Assembly (NCBI GenBank): GCA_020086605.1
Contig: JACBWW010000016.1
Location: forward strand, 7,310,325 to 7,374,324
Length of the DNA: 64,000 nt
Direction of reading: 5' to 3'
DNA from: Lanius collurio
Taxonomy: Eukaryota; Chordata; Aves; Passeriformes; Laniidae
The first letter of the stretch is position 1, and the number at the start of each line of letters is the position of its first letter. The notes below the pieces were generated by a model, which worked only from the letters and a program-made list of their open reading frames with translations, did no database searches and was not told the DNA's origin. The translations under genes and the position numbers were made by a program. Shown here piece after piece: positions 39,901 through 45,129 of the stretch.

Positions 39901-42440
39901 ACTTCTATTATTTAAAAGAAACCCAAGCTTCAGGAAGTATTCCAAAGACTGCACACATACCGTCATGTTATGACATTCCAAGCCTTTCGTGTTTGGATCT
40001 GTAATTTTAAAAGTACCAACAGGAACATCTCCATCTATTTCTCGAGCTTGTAGATTAAATCCTTTAAACCCAGCATCTCCGAGTGCTTCCAGAGTTACTG
40101 TGAAAAGAGACATTTTGAGAAATCTAAGTTTGATATACAGCTGAAACTGCCTGAATGTGTACCATGTAATTTGCTTCACTCCAAGGCAGAAGGCTGCATG
40201 TGACTTTAAGCCTTGTACAATTTTAAAAAACATTAAAAATGCTTTTCTTAATTATAAGGAGAAAGCCAATAAAGGTAAAGGAAAAAATTTAGAAAGGCCC
40301 TTCTGCGCAAAGTAACATTAAATTCATGATTTGCTGACAATTTTGGAAGGAATTCTGCTCTACCAAATAAGCAGTGGCTCTGCTGACCAAAAGGTTATTT
40401 ATTTTCTGTCTAGTTTGGCCTACAAAGTCAAAATTGCTATAGGAGAAAGAGAATTGCATTTCTTTCTACCTCTGTTTTAAAAGAAAAGATTAGCTTTTGT
40501 GTAAGGCTGAAATGCAGAAATCTTTTTTCTAATATATTATAACTGGAAAGAGAGAAACTACAGTTTGGCTTCCATATTCTGCATTAAATATGAAAAATTA
40601 ATAATTACATAAGCTACTCAATATAACTCAAATTTTGTTACTGAAGGAGCTCAGAAAAATATGGAAGAGAGCAGTTTCATGCTTTGTGTGTATCAAAACT
40701 GAAATTAAATTTCTAAAGGCATAACCAAATTTGTTATGATCTATTATAGATTTTCTCTGCTAATTCCATTATTAGGGACTTTGTCAAACAAAATGAGAAT
40801 AATTTTTTATGCACAGAGATATGTGTCAACATTAAAAACAAGGGTAGATGAACTGGGAATGACACAAAAGTGAAGGCAAAGACCAATCATACCTCGATAA
40901 TTTAGCGTTTTGAAGCACCTGCATAATTAGCCTTCCAATTGTTATCAGCTTTCAGTCCTAACTCACTTAATTTTCCCCAGGTGTCCCAAAAGCAATGAAA
41001 TGGAGCCCTTGAATGCAGGGCCAAATGCAGCAGGGATGACCTGCAGGAGTTGGGATGTGGCACTTCACAGTGAAACTGTGTTATACTCAATGGAAGGGGA
41101 CCCAATGCAGCTCCCTGAGACCACTGGGTGCTTACAAGAGGGAGCGCAAGAAAAGTAGTGCTAAAAGTAGGCATGGTTAGGGGAAAAAAGGGACAAAAAA
41201 GGCAAGGTTAGTAGCATCTGGGATTCAATGTTTTTGTTGTGATAAATCTCAACTTGCTGAACAGTCTGCATAAACTTAAATCCATCCATCATTTTTCTGT
41301 CAATAGTATTTTAAAAGTAGGTATCCATATTTAAAGAGCCCTCCCATCTTTGAAGGAGCTCTTCACACGTTTTCCCAAGAATGGCAGCAGTAGCAGGACT
41401 CCAAGTTTTCTCCATTCTTCTCCCTATACATCACTCTCTCTGAAAGTACATCCATGCTACTAGGTTAAAGTAAAACAGAATCCCAGCTAGAGAGTAACTA
41501 CTTAGTGAATAATGCTCTTTTTCAGCTATTGAGATCCAACAACAGACATGTGACAGGTCACAACTCTCTTGCACTTCCATGCTTCTTCTAGCCTGAATGG
41601 CTAGAAAAAGAAGCATTCACAAGTAACTTGAAGTGTGACAGCACCATGAGATGGCATCACAGTGTGGAGAAACAAGGTTGTTAAGGTGTGCCATCCAGAG
41701 AGCAATTTGGAATTAGGAAGATAAAAAGGTGGAGCCTCCACCTTTTTAGCTCCACCTCCTACAATTTGATAAAATCTGGGATGCAGCTCTTAGAAGGATG
41801 ACTCAAAATGTCTCACTCTTGAGTTGTCCCATAGTGCGTCTTGAAATTTTATTTTCCTGTAAGATGACACCATGTGAAGAACCAATTAGTATGATCCCTT
41901 TGTATTGCACAGGCCTGATTCAAATACTGCAATACAAAGTTAAAGAGCAACTAATTATTAGTCCAGTTTGGCCAGCTGTCCCACTTAATTTTGTCACAAA
42001 AATTACAGCATAAAGTTAAGATATATTTATTAGATGAAAAAAAAAGAAAGAATGCATTTTCAGTTATACAAGTATGTACATACAGATATAAAACAGAAAA
42101 AATAATAGTATCTCAGACACACATGAATAAGATTGAAGTTAAAAAATAAATTGTCTAGACTGAGAGGAAAATGGAGGAATTTTTATGAAGATTGGTAATT
42201 CTGGAAGACATGGACAAAGATTTTATGTCGTTCAGATTGTTTACCTTGGACTTCATTTCCTGGCTCAAAGTTATCAAAAGATACAGCAATAATATATGGT
42301 GGTGCAGATGTCTGTGGTTCAGCTTCATAGTTTGGTAACAGGGAATCACAATCAATTGAGGTATTTGTCTGTGGAAAACCAAGGATTCCAGGCAAAAATA
42401 CCCCACAGAACAAAAAAACAAAGCAGGAGTGTCTCCTCAT
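1399..42440 (-). CDS. Secreted/GPI-anchored Reeler-domain protein with a 58-cassette Ser/Gly/Gln/Tyr tail (63 coding exons)
   Basis: Span of the whole coding region; individual exons are listed separately. Joining them gives about 935 codons with no internal stop. Residues 1-21 are a signal peptide (hydrophobic core [15 protein letters not shown]). Residues about 31-160 are a Reeler domain: Cys31, PPYIIAVS at 47-54, FKGFNLQAR at 76-84, PVGTF, Cys107, AVGH, the Trp at 130 in TTWIAP, and ATVVQ..FW at 143-153. Residues 179-903 are 58 cassettes, one per exon, and 904-935 are a C-terminal anchor signal. Reeler domains are known from reelin, FRRS1/SDR2, spondins and insect immune proteins; their biochemical role is mostly unclear. 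No DOMON or cytochrome b561 domain follows, so this is not an FRRS1-type reductase. N-glycosylation sequons lie at Asn26, Asn109 and Asn170. REELD1 is a candidate relative, unverified. Function is unknown. Confidence 0.85.
1845..1874 (-). CDS. Exon 62: cassette [10 protein letters not shown]
   Basis: 30 nt. Acceptor gttttcag|CAATC, donor GCG|gtaagaac. Unusual in starting with Gln; last cassette before the anchor exon. Confidence 0.82.
2136..2174 (-). CDS. Exon 61: cassette [13 protein letters not shown]
   Basis: 39 nt. Acceptor tttcacag, donor CCG|gtaagaat. One of three neighbouring cassettes ending in GKP rather than GGQ. Confidence 0.87.
2717..2755 (-). CDS. Exon 60: cassette [13 protein letters not shown]
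   Basis: 39 nt. Acceptor tttttccag, donor CCA|gtaagg. GKP-ending subtype. Confidence 0.88.
3958..3996 (-). CDS. Exon 59: cassette [13 protein letters not shown]
   Basis: 39 nt. Acceptor ttctcacag, donor CCA|gtaagt. GKP-ending subtype; its first half matches exon 58. Confidence 0.88.
4444..4482 (-). CDS. Exon 58: cassette [13 protein letters not shown]
   Basis: 39 nt. Acceptor tttttaatag, donor CAG|gtgagt. Close to the consensus of the tail. Confidence 0.92.
5525..5560 (-). CDS. Exon 57: cassette [14 protein letters not shown] donor
   Basis: 36 nt. Acceptor tttttacag; the donor is CAG|gcaagc, a GC-AG intron. The good match of the other donor bases supports use of the site. Confidence 0.88.
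5919..5954 (-). CDS. Exon 56: cassette [12 protein letters not shown]
   Basis: 36 nt. Acceptor gaatacag, donor CAG|gtaggc. Confidence 0.88.
6880..6909 (-). CDS. Exon 55: CxC cassette [10 protein letters not shown]
   Basis: 30 nt. Acceptor ttgtacag, donor TCA|gtaagt. Carries a Cys-x-Cys pair. Paralogous to exons 45 and 34; its flanking intron aligns with that beside exon 45. Confidence 0.87.
7205..7405 (+). mobile_element. CR1 LINE fragment, 3' end
   Basis: Contains the typical CR1 3' segment (ccaggagctggacaggatcc .. gggttccttccaactcag) and ends in ctatgattctatga. Lies in an intron, opposite in direction to the host gene. Confidence 0.85.
7639..7674 (-). CDS. Exon 54: cassette [12 protein letters not shown]
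   Basis: 36 nt. Acceptor ttttttccag, donor CAG|gtaagc. Sits beside a CxC exon as exon 44 does, in the duplicated block. Confidence 0.88.
8019..8057 (-). CDS. Exon 53: cassette [13 protein letters not shown]
   Basis: 39 nt. Acceptor atttctttag, donor CAG|gtaaaa. Confidence 0.88.
8487..8525 (-). CDS. Exon 52: cassette [13 protein letters not shown]
   Basis: 39 nt. Acceptor ttgcttcag, donor CAG|gtgaga. Nearest to exon 51 in sequence. Confidence 0.9.
9128..9166 (-). CDS. Exon 51: cassette [13 protein letters not shown]
   Basis: 39 nt. Acceptor tttgttcag, donor CAG|gtgaga. One residue different from exon 50. Confidence 0.92.
9544..9582 (-). CDS. Exon 50: cassette [15 protein letters not shown] donor
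   Basis: 39 nt. Acceptor ttatttttag; the donor is CAG|gcaagt, the second GC-AG intron in this gene. Its peptide is the best representative of the tail consensus. Confidence 0.9.
9943..9981 (-). CDS. Exon 49: cassette [13 protein letters not shown]
   Basis: 39 nt. Acceptor tttttccag, donor CAA|gtaagc. Confidence 0.9.
10247..10285 (-). CDS. Exon 48: cassette [13 protein letters not shown]
   Basis: 39 nt. Acceptor tctttacag, donor CAT|gtaagc. The intron on its upstream side aligns with the intron upstream of exon 40. Confidence 0.9.
11032..11070 (-). CDS. Exon 47: cassette [13 protein letters not shown]
   Basis: 39 nt. Acceptor ttttccccag, donor CAA|gtaaga. Confidence 0.9.
11582..11623 (-). 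CDS. Exon 46: cassette [14 protein letters not shown]
   Basis: 42 nt. Acceptor cctttctag, donor AAT|gtaagc. Divergent, less Gly/Tyr. A broken copy of this exon is visible at 15863-15896. Confidence 0.82.
12338..12822 (+). mobile_element. CR1 LINE fragment, 3' part
   Basis: Recognisable CR1 stretches: ctcactacaagaaggacatt, agctgaaggtgctggggttg, agcctggacaaaaggaggct, and the 3' end ttttccaacctaaatgattc. ORFs of 60-118 residues here on both strands are by-products of the repeat. It may extend upstream to about 12210. Confidence 0.88.
13000..13029 (-). CDS. Exon 45: CxC cassette [10 protein letters not shown]
   Basis: 30 nt. Acceptor ctttacag, donor TCT|gtaagt. Same size and Cys spacing as exon 55. 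Confidence 0.87.
13737..13775 (-). CDS. Exon 44: cassette [13 protein letters not shown]
   Basis: 39 nt. Acceptor catttacag, donor CAG|gtacga. Differs from exon 50 only at Tyr to Ser. Confidence 0.91.
14042..14080 (-). CDS. Exon 43: cassette [13 protein letters not shown]
   Basis: 39 nt. Acceptor tttttttcag, donor CAG|gtggga. Confidence 0.9.
14349..14387 (-). CDS. Exon 42: cassette [13 protein letters not shown]
   Basis: 39 nt. Acceptor ctttttgcag, donor CAG|gtaaat. Confidence 0.9.
14634..14672 (-). CDS. Exon 41: cassette [13 protein letters not shown]
   Basis: 39 nt. Acceptor tttttccag, donor CAT|gtaagc. Ends in His as exon 48 does. Confidence 0.9.
15349..15387 (-). CDS. Exon 40: cassette [13 protein letters not shown]
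   Basis: 39 nt. Acceptor attttttag, donor CGG|gtaagc. Divergent and charged, but size, phase and both sites fit. Its upstream intron aligns with that of exon 48. Confidence 0.83.
15863..15896 (-). pseudogene. Dead copy of cassette exon 46
   Basis: On the + strand, ATTTGCAGAG .. ACTAA .. GGACC followed by ctggaaa parallels exon 46 (ATTTGCAGAG .. ACTAA .. GGATCCACC, ctagaaa). The copy is 34 nt, which would shift the frame, and the donor (ttac on + in exon 46) is replaced by aatt. It lies upstream of exon 40 as exon 46 lies upstream of exons 47 and 48, so it belongs to the block duplication. Confidence 0.55.
16395..16433 (-). CDS. Exon 39: cassette [13 protein letters not shown]
   Basis: 39 nt. 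Acceptor attttacag, donor AGT|gtaagc. Acidic variant of the GSPSSGGSQ pattern. Confidence 0.87.
17058..17099 (-). CDS. Exon 38: cassette [14 protein letters not shown]
   Basis: 42 nt. Acceptor ttctgaaaag (weak pyrimidine tract), donor CAG|gtaaat. Ends in a YGQ motif. Confidence 0.88.
17561..17605 (-). CDS. Exon 37: cassette [15 protein letters not shown]
   Basis: 45 nt. Acceptor gtgttcag, donor CAG|gtaaat. SYGQ ending. Confidence 0.9.
17729..17767 (-). CDS. Exon 36: cassette [13 protein letters not shown]
   Basis: 39 nt. Acceptor ctctgtag, donor CAG|gtaggt. SYGQ ending. The intron to exon 37 is only 123 nt. Confidence 0.9.
17870..17911 (-). CDS. Exon 35: cassette [14 protein letters not shown]
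   Basis: 42 nt. Acceptor ttctttcag, donor CAG|gtaaat. Separated from exon 36 by a 102-nt intron. Confidence 0.9.
17912..20503 (-). other. Long intron between exons 34 and 35
   Basis: 2.6 kb, AT-rich, with one CR1 fragment and one undetermined base (n at 18266). I found no further cassette with matching splice sites. Confidence 0.7.
18783..18955 (-). mobile_element. CR1 LINE fragment, 3' end
   Basis: Reverse-oriented CR1 3' end: aatcatagaatcacagaat, then gagttggaagggaccca and ccctgcacaggaccagcccc. Lies in the intron between exons 34 and 35. Confidence 0.88.
20504..20545 (-). CDS. Exon 34: CxC cassette [14 protein letters not shown]
   Basis: 42 nt. Acceptor aatttgtag, donor CAG|gtaatt. Third member of the CxC cassette family, four residues longer than exons 45 and 55. 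Confidence 0.87.
21044..21082 (-). CDS. Exon 33: cassette [13 protein letters not shown]
   Basis: 39 nt. Acceptor tattcacag, donor CAG|gtcagc (non-consensus +3). Confidence 0.82.
21302..21330 (-). pseudogene. Possible decayed cassette exon ([13 protein letters not shown])
   Basis: Minus-strand aattcaag|GGT ACA GAC AGA TCT CCG AGC TCT GGA AG|gtaacc. The start and the SPSSG core look like a cassette, but it is 29 nt long and would shift the frame. Either a relic or chance. Confidence 0.25.
21762..21800 (-). CDS. Candidate extra cassette exon [13 protein letters not shown]
   Basis: Exactly 39 nt, open in phase 0, with a strong donor CAG|gtaaga and acceptor ttgggcccag, but a poor upstream pyrimidine tract. 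The hydrophobic peptide is unlike every other cassette, so it may be a decoy or rarely used exon. Not counted in the 63. Confidence 0.35.
21975..22016 (-). CDS. Exon 32: cassette [14 protein letters not shown]
   Basis: 42 nt. Acceptor ttcttcacag, donor CAG|gtaata. Two N-glycosylation sequons (NAS, NSS). Confidence 0.85.
22228..22269 (-). CDS. Exon 31: cassette [14 protein letters not shown]
   Basis: 42 nt. Acceptor gttttttgcag, donor CAG|gtaaac. Shares the D-V-Q ending with exon 32; contains a dibasic RR. Confidence 0.85.
22900..22938 (-). CDS. Exon 30: basic cassette [13 protein letters not shown]
   Basis: 39 nt. Acceptor ttctttacag, donor CGA|gtaagt. Strongly basic with one Cys, unlike its neighbours, but size, phase and splice sites fit well. 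Confidence 0.78.
23197..23285. repeat. G/T-rich low-complexity tract
   Basis: Runs of T broken by g, gg, ttg and ggg. A Lys/Pro/Thr-rich ORF on the minus strand over it is an artefact. Confidence 0.85.
24198..24227 (-). CDS. Exon 29: cassette [10 protein letters not shown]
   Basis: 30 nt. Acceptor cttttccag, donor CAA|gtaagt. N-glycosylation sequon NDT. Confidence 0.84.
24818..24865 (-). CDS. Exon 28: acidic cassette [16 protein letters not shown]
   Basis: 48 nt, the largest tail cassette. Acceptor gtccttctag, donor GAT|gtgagt. Six Asp and one Cys in 16 residues. Confidence 0.85.
25190..25225 (-). CDS. Exon 27: cassette [12 protein letters not shown]
   Basis: 36 nt. Acceptor gttttaaag, donor CAG|gttagt. 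Confidence 0.86.
25350..25385 (-). CDS. Exon 26: cassette [12 protein letters not shown]
   Basis: 36 nt. Acceptor gttttgtag, donor CAA|gtaagt. 124-nt intron to exon 27. Confidence 0.88.
25566..25604 (-). CDS. Exon 25: cassette [19 protein letters not shown] acceptor
   Basis: 39 nt. The acceptor reads ttcttagcag, so use of the upstream AG would add one Gln (exon end at 25607). Donor CAG|gtaggt. Confidence 0.88.
25727..25765 (-). CDS. Exon 24: cassette [13 protein letters not shown]
   Basis: 39 nt. Acceptor tttcacag, donor CAA|gtaagt. Close to exon 26. Confidence 0.9.
26048..26068 (-). CDS. Exon 23: 21-nt microexon GGSQGGQ
   Basis: Acceptor gatttacag, donor CAG|gtaggt. Seven residues of pure cassette type. 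Confidence 0.82.
26069..27577 (-). other. Intron between exons 22 and 23
   Basis: 1.5 kb, very AT-rich around 26.76-26.95 kb. No repeat or further exon recognised. Confidence 0.6.
27578..27610 (-). CDS. Exon 22: cassette [11 protein letters not shown]
   Basis: 33 nt. Acceptor tttttgacag, donor CAG|gtaaat. One Cys. Confidence 0.85.
28849..28890 (-). CDS. Exon 21: cassette [20 protein letters not shown] acceptor
   Basis: 42 nt. Acceptor ttccccagcag offers a CAGCAG tandem; the upstream AG adds a Gln. Donor CAA|gtaaga. One Cys. Confidence 0.88.
29279..29314 (-). CDS. Exon 20: cassette [12 protein letters not shown]
   Basis: 36 nt. Acceptor tttcttacag, donor CAG|gtaagc. Sister of exon 17. Confidence 0.91.
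29595..29624 (-). CDS. Exon 19: cassette [10 protein letters not shown]
   Basis: 30 nt. Acceptor tatttaaag, donor CAG|gtgaga. Sister of exon 16. Confidence 0.9.
29924..29965 (-). CDS. Exon 18: cassette [14 protein letters not shown]
   Basis: 42 nt. Acceptor cttgtcttag, donor CAG|gtaagc. Lies between the two duplicated units. Confidence 0.9.
30323..30358 (-). CDS. Exon 17: cassette [12 protein letters not shown]
   Basis: 36 nt. Acceptor tttcctacag, donor CAG|gtaagc. Confidence 0.9.
30610..30639 (-). CDS. Exon 16: cassette [10 protein letters not shown]
   Basis: 30 nt. Acceptor tatttaaag, donor CAG|gtgaga. One residue from exon 19. Confidence 0.9.
31559..31600 (-). CDS. Exon 15: cassette [14 protein letters not shown]
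   Basis: 42 nt. Acceptor ctgtgtag, donor CAG|gtaagt. Confidence 0.86.
32500..32535 (-). CDS. Exon 14: cassette [12 protein letters not shown]
   Basis: 36 nt. Acceptor ttttttttcag, donor CAG|gtagac. Gly-poor and partly hydrophobic. Confidence 0.8.
33066..33083 (-). CDS. Exon 13: 18-nt microexon RHTFPQ
   Basis: Acceptor tttcatttgcag, donor CAG|gtatgc. Smallest exon of the gene. Phase and the CAG ending match the family, but so few bases leave room for chance. Confidence 0.62.
33717..33755 (-). CDS. Exon 12: cassette [13 protein letters not shown]
   Basis: 39 nt. Acceptor ttctctatag, donor GTG|gtaagc. Hydrophobic and Pro-containing; unlike the Ser/Gly cassettes. Confidence 0.77.
33942..33975. 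repeat. (AC)n/(AT)n microsatellite
   Basis: Run of acacac.. followed by atatat.. inside an intron. Confidence 0.9.
33997..34105 (-). mobile_element. MIR-like ancient SINE fragment
   Basis: gatttgccccaaaccacaca .. ggcagaagcaggatt .. ggcctatactgtgtgcc resembles the inverted 5' and core part of MIR. Old and diverged. Confidence 0.5.
34413..34448 (-). CDS. Exon 11: cassette [12 protein letters not shown]
   Basis: 36 nt. Acceptor tttttacag, donor AAG|gtaagc. Ser-rich with a dibasic end. Confidence 0.84.
34728..34766 (-). CDS. Exon 10: cassette [13 protein letters not shown]
   Basis: 39 nt. Acceptor tttatttcag, donor CAG|gtaact. YGQ ending. Confidence 0.88.
35284..35325 (-). CDS. Exon 9: cassette [14 protein letters not shown]
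   Basis: 42 nt. Acceptor ttttttcttag, donor GAT|gtaagc. One Cys. Confidence 0.85.
35485..35526 (-). CDS. Exon 8: cassette [14 protein letters not shown]
   Basis: 42 nt. Acceptor tttatttcag, donor CCT|gtaagc. One Cys. Confidence 0.83.
36525..36569 (-). CDS. Exon 7: cassette [15 protein letters not shown]
   Basis: 45 nt. Acceptor ttctttacag, donor CAG|gtatga. First clearly cassette-like unit after the Reeler domain. Confidence 0.87.
37359..37394 (-). CDS. Exon 6: cassette [12 protein letters not shown]
   Basis: 36 nt. Acceptor ctttcttgcag, donor ATG|gtaaat. One Cys. Confidence 0.8.
37761..37787 (-). CDS. Exon 5: 27-nt microexon LMIELECNK
   Basis: Acceptor tcccccacag, donor AAG|gtaaga. First symmetric phase-0 exon after the Reeler module; one Cys. 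Confidence 0.76.
38428..38536 (-). CDS. Exon 4: end of Reeler domain (ATVVQ..FWVGIQS)
   Basis: 109 nt. The first base completes an Ile codon split with exon 3, then residues 143-178 follow. [16 protein letters not shown] is the typical last strand of Reeler domains. Contains the sequon NAT (Asn170) and ends in KSKRK, a possible proprotein-convertase site between the domain and the tail. Acceptor tttctttctag, donor AAG|gtatgt. Confidence 0.92.
39578..39669 (-). CDS. Exon 3: Reeler domain, AVGH..TTWIAP segment
   Basis: 92 nt, 30 codons plus two bases. Encodes residues 112-141 (NSAVGHANS .. [10 protein letters not shown] .. ELQF), the conserved Reeler stretch before ATVV. Acceptor ttatttgcag, donor TTTAT|gtaaat. 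The split codon AT+T gives Ile, so the joint reads LQFIATVVQ. Confidence 0.92.
39961..40097 (-). CDS. Exon 2: Reeler domain, [14 protein letters not shown] segment
   Basis: 137 nt, two bases plus 45 codons. Encodes residues 66-111 with [19 protein letters not shown] and Cys107, which probably pairs with Cys31 as in other Reeler domains. Sequon NMT at Asn109. Acceptor cttttcacag, donor ACG|gtatgt. Confidence 0.93.
40098..42244 (-). other. First intron inside the coding region
   Basis: 2.1 kb, moderately AT-rich. Holds a short perfect inverted repeat at 41723-41747. No further exon or named repeat seen. Confidence 0.65.
42245..42440 (-). CDS. Exon 1 (coding part): signal peptide and start of Reeler domain
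   Basis: 65 codons plus one base, ending CAAG|gtaaac. Met-Arg-Arg-His is followed by [15 protein letters not shown], a good signal-peptide core with probable cleavage near Gly21. Then the sequon NTS (Asn26), Cys31, and [19 protein letters not shown], the classic Reeler start. I chose the ATG at 42440 because it gives a standard signal peptide. The frame stays open upstream to another ATG at 42560, and an acceptor-like ttgttccacag lies directly before the chosen ATG, so a non-coding upstream exon is also possible. Confidence 0.88.
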
Positions 42441-42593
42441 CTGTGGAACAAAAAGACAGTTCATAGTAACTTCTTTCAAGTAGTTGCCATTTTGAAAAAT
42501 ACCTGCTTTTCTCCAGGACAGGATAAAAAGCAAGCCTAGAAAGCTGTGCTTTCTTTGCATTCATGTATTTTGAAGAAAAAAATTAAAATAAAA

Positions 42594-42601
42594 TATTTAT
42601 A
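42594..42601 (-). promoter_or_regulatory. Candidate TATA box (TATAAATA)
   Basis: Minus-strand gcaTATAAATAtttta, about 155 nt before the chosen ATG. It would place transcription start near 42565-42570. Not verified; AT-rich sequence produces such matches by chance. Confidence 0.4.
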
Positions 42602-45030
42602 TGCACTGGCAGAAAAGTGCCATAAGAGACACAAATATTAAAATTTTAAGATAATGAATTATTTATGGCAGTTTAAATTTTCAGGTTTCATTTCAGCAAT
42701 CTATTTACAGCCATGTCTGCTGCATTAGACCTTAGAACTAGAGAAGTCTTTAAACAGAGTTCTTCATTGTTGCACTGGCAGATCTATCTCAGCTCCTTGG
42801 CTATTCAAGAACTAAGATGTAATCCTTGCTCTCTCAAACTGTAGATATAAAACCATGACTAGCATGATCTCCTTTGACTGCCTTCCCTACTGTCACTTCC
42901 AAGGGATGGTTGAGAAATCTAGTTAAATGCCCTGGAGCACCCTTGAAGTTTTTCAAAATATTTGTTTCCTGAAAGACATAACAAAAGACCTCTGCAAAGT
43001 TCTCTGGAACTTCTAAACAATTTAAAAATACTAAGTTATTACTGCATGCTTCCTATGGGTTAAGAATAAACTATGGCCAGTACAGAAATTAAAAAAAAAA
43101 ACCCTGAGAGACAGGACTGAAGTCCAGTCCTCCAGGATTGCCTATGAAGAAAAACTGTATTTTCTTTATAGTTCACTTGTAGTATTGACATTGATGGTAA
43201 ACTGTTTCCAAGAAAGAGAGGAAACATTTCCCAATAGTATTCTCAGGTGTTTAATACTAGATTTTACACCCCATGTTCAAAGTCTAAACATTCAAGAGTG
43301 GCACTAGGTAATTTAAAAGGCCATTACATCTTATGAACAACTCACTCTTCCAGCTACAAAAATGCTGATACAACAGTTAAATTTCCAAAAGTATTTAATA
43401 ATGCTATTTTACATGCTCTCTGCTACAGGATTGCCTTGTGTGACAGGATTACCTTGTGTGAGATTTTTTCAAGCATTTCAAACATGTAAGAGATGTGTTC
43501 AATTTGTACCCTCTACCTGTGTATTCAGGTATAACATGTAAGATCTTTTGGTTTTGTATGTGCTAATGAAATAAGTAACAGAAGCGTCTGGAAGCAGGGG
43601 AAAAATATGCAGTTCCAAATATCTATGTACTGAACTCTGAACTTCAACAACTTTTTAAAAAACCACTGAGTCAACAAATAATAAAACAGGTGACTGTGAA
43701 GTGCTGAAAGGCTTCCAGGTAGGATGATGAAGGTTTGCATGGTGTCACAACTGCTTAGAGCAGCAACCAGGAAAGTGATACATGCGAGTTATCAGGTCTT
43801 TAAAGCAGATGAAGACTGCACCTCTAAAGCCTCATCAAAGTGTCACTTTAATGGGATCCTGGTAAGCATCATGTTTTGGTATCAGCATGCTGGGTGTGGT
43901 TATCCGATCTCTTGTGACGATTTTGACGTGGCCCACCTCTAATTAAGTTTAAATACAGCATGTGGGTGCTATTATATCAACAGATGCGGTAAACAGTGAT
44001 TTAATATGTACCAGTCTATATATTGTTGAAATCTTTGTCTGACTCATGGAGAGATGGAAAAAAAAAAAGCCTGTTTCTAATTAGATTTCTATTCCAAAGT
44101 GCAAAGCCCTGGTTTAGTTAGGATCAGAAAATTGTCTGGAGCTGCACTCTGCCATGAAAGAAAGCCAGTCTGAAATCTTTCCTCTTTTTCTTGCTAGAAA
44201 AGAGCCAGAGATACAAGTACATGTTGAAACATGGCTGAGATGCCTTCTCTTTCTATCAGCTCTCTGATTTAACGGTTCAAAAGGTAATTTAAGAGTCTCA
44301 TCATGCCATTTTTCGGAACTAGCTTTAGGATGAGAAAGAGAGATATTAGCGTTTTAAAAAATTCCAAGTCCAGACTTGAGGCGGAAAACTTCCATGGGCT
44401 CTGAATTCCAGTACATACTCAATGCAATCATGTTACCTTGCATCCCATATTTTACCTTTTCGCCATGAAAAATGTAAAGAAAGAAAAACTAAATATTTAT
44501 AAAATAGAAGCATAGGGAATTCTGGCAAATAAATGTTATTTGCAAACTTCTAATTGGATATAATTATGAAAAACTAACTATATCCTCAGTTTCTTCATCC
44601 GATGGAAAAATTCTGATTATTTTTTTATCACAGATTCAAAGCTTTTTCCCTATGAGTCTACATGGCCCTCATCTTTCCAACACCTGAGCATCTACCTTAA
44701 CAATCCTCTTCCATATTTAGTCTAATACAACTTCAGGCCAACAATTAAGTCCCTGAGTGCTAGTTAGCTACTGCGTTCAAAGTCTACTGGATGTGGGAAG
44801 AGACACTTTGGTGGTTTGCTCCTCCAAAGCCTTGGGCAAACTTCTGAATAGAGACAAACATTGTTTTAAAAGCTTTTAAGTATTAGAGCATTTAAGTAAT
44901 ATGATAACTACCTTTCCGTAATTTGAAAAACACAGTCCTTGCAAGTCCATCCTGCCAACAATTTAAGACTAACTCCTGCATACCCCTTTCTATTCCCGTT
45001 CTTTATGAGTATTTTTCTCCTTTTCCTAGA
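42602..45030. other. Upstream flank, no gene seen
   Basis: AT-rich non-coding sequence. Contains a two-copy 18-bp direct repeat (caggattgccttgtgtga / caggattaccttgtgtga) near 43428-43463. Short ORFs show no coding character. Confidence 0.5.
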
Positions 45031-45129
45031 CACTCCTGATGAGCCAGAGACTTATTCTTTAGCCTTTGAGAATAAGTATCACCAGGTAGTGTGCACCCTG
45101 TCCACCACATCCCCAACAACACACCTTAT

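Noticed and set aside
38428..42440. FRRS1/SDR2-type ferric reductase identity for the Reeler gene
   Set aside because: No DOMON or cytochrome b561 segments follow the Reeler domain; the rest is low-complexity tail and one anchor segment.
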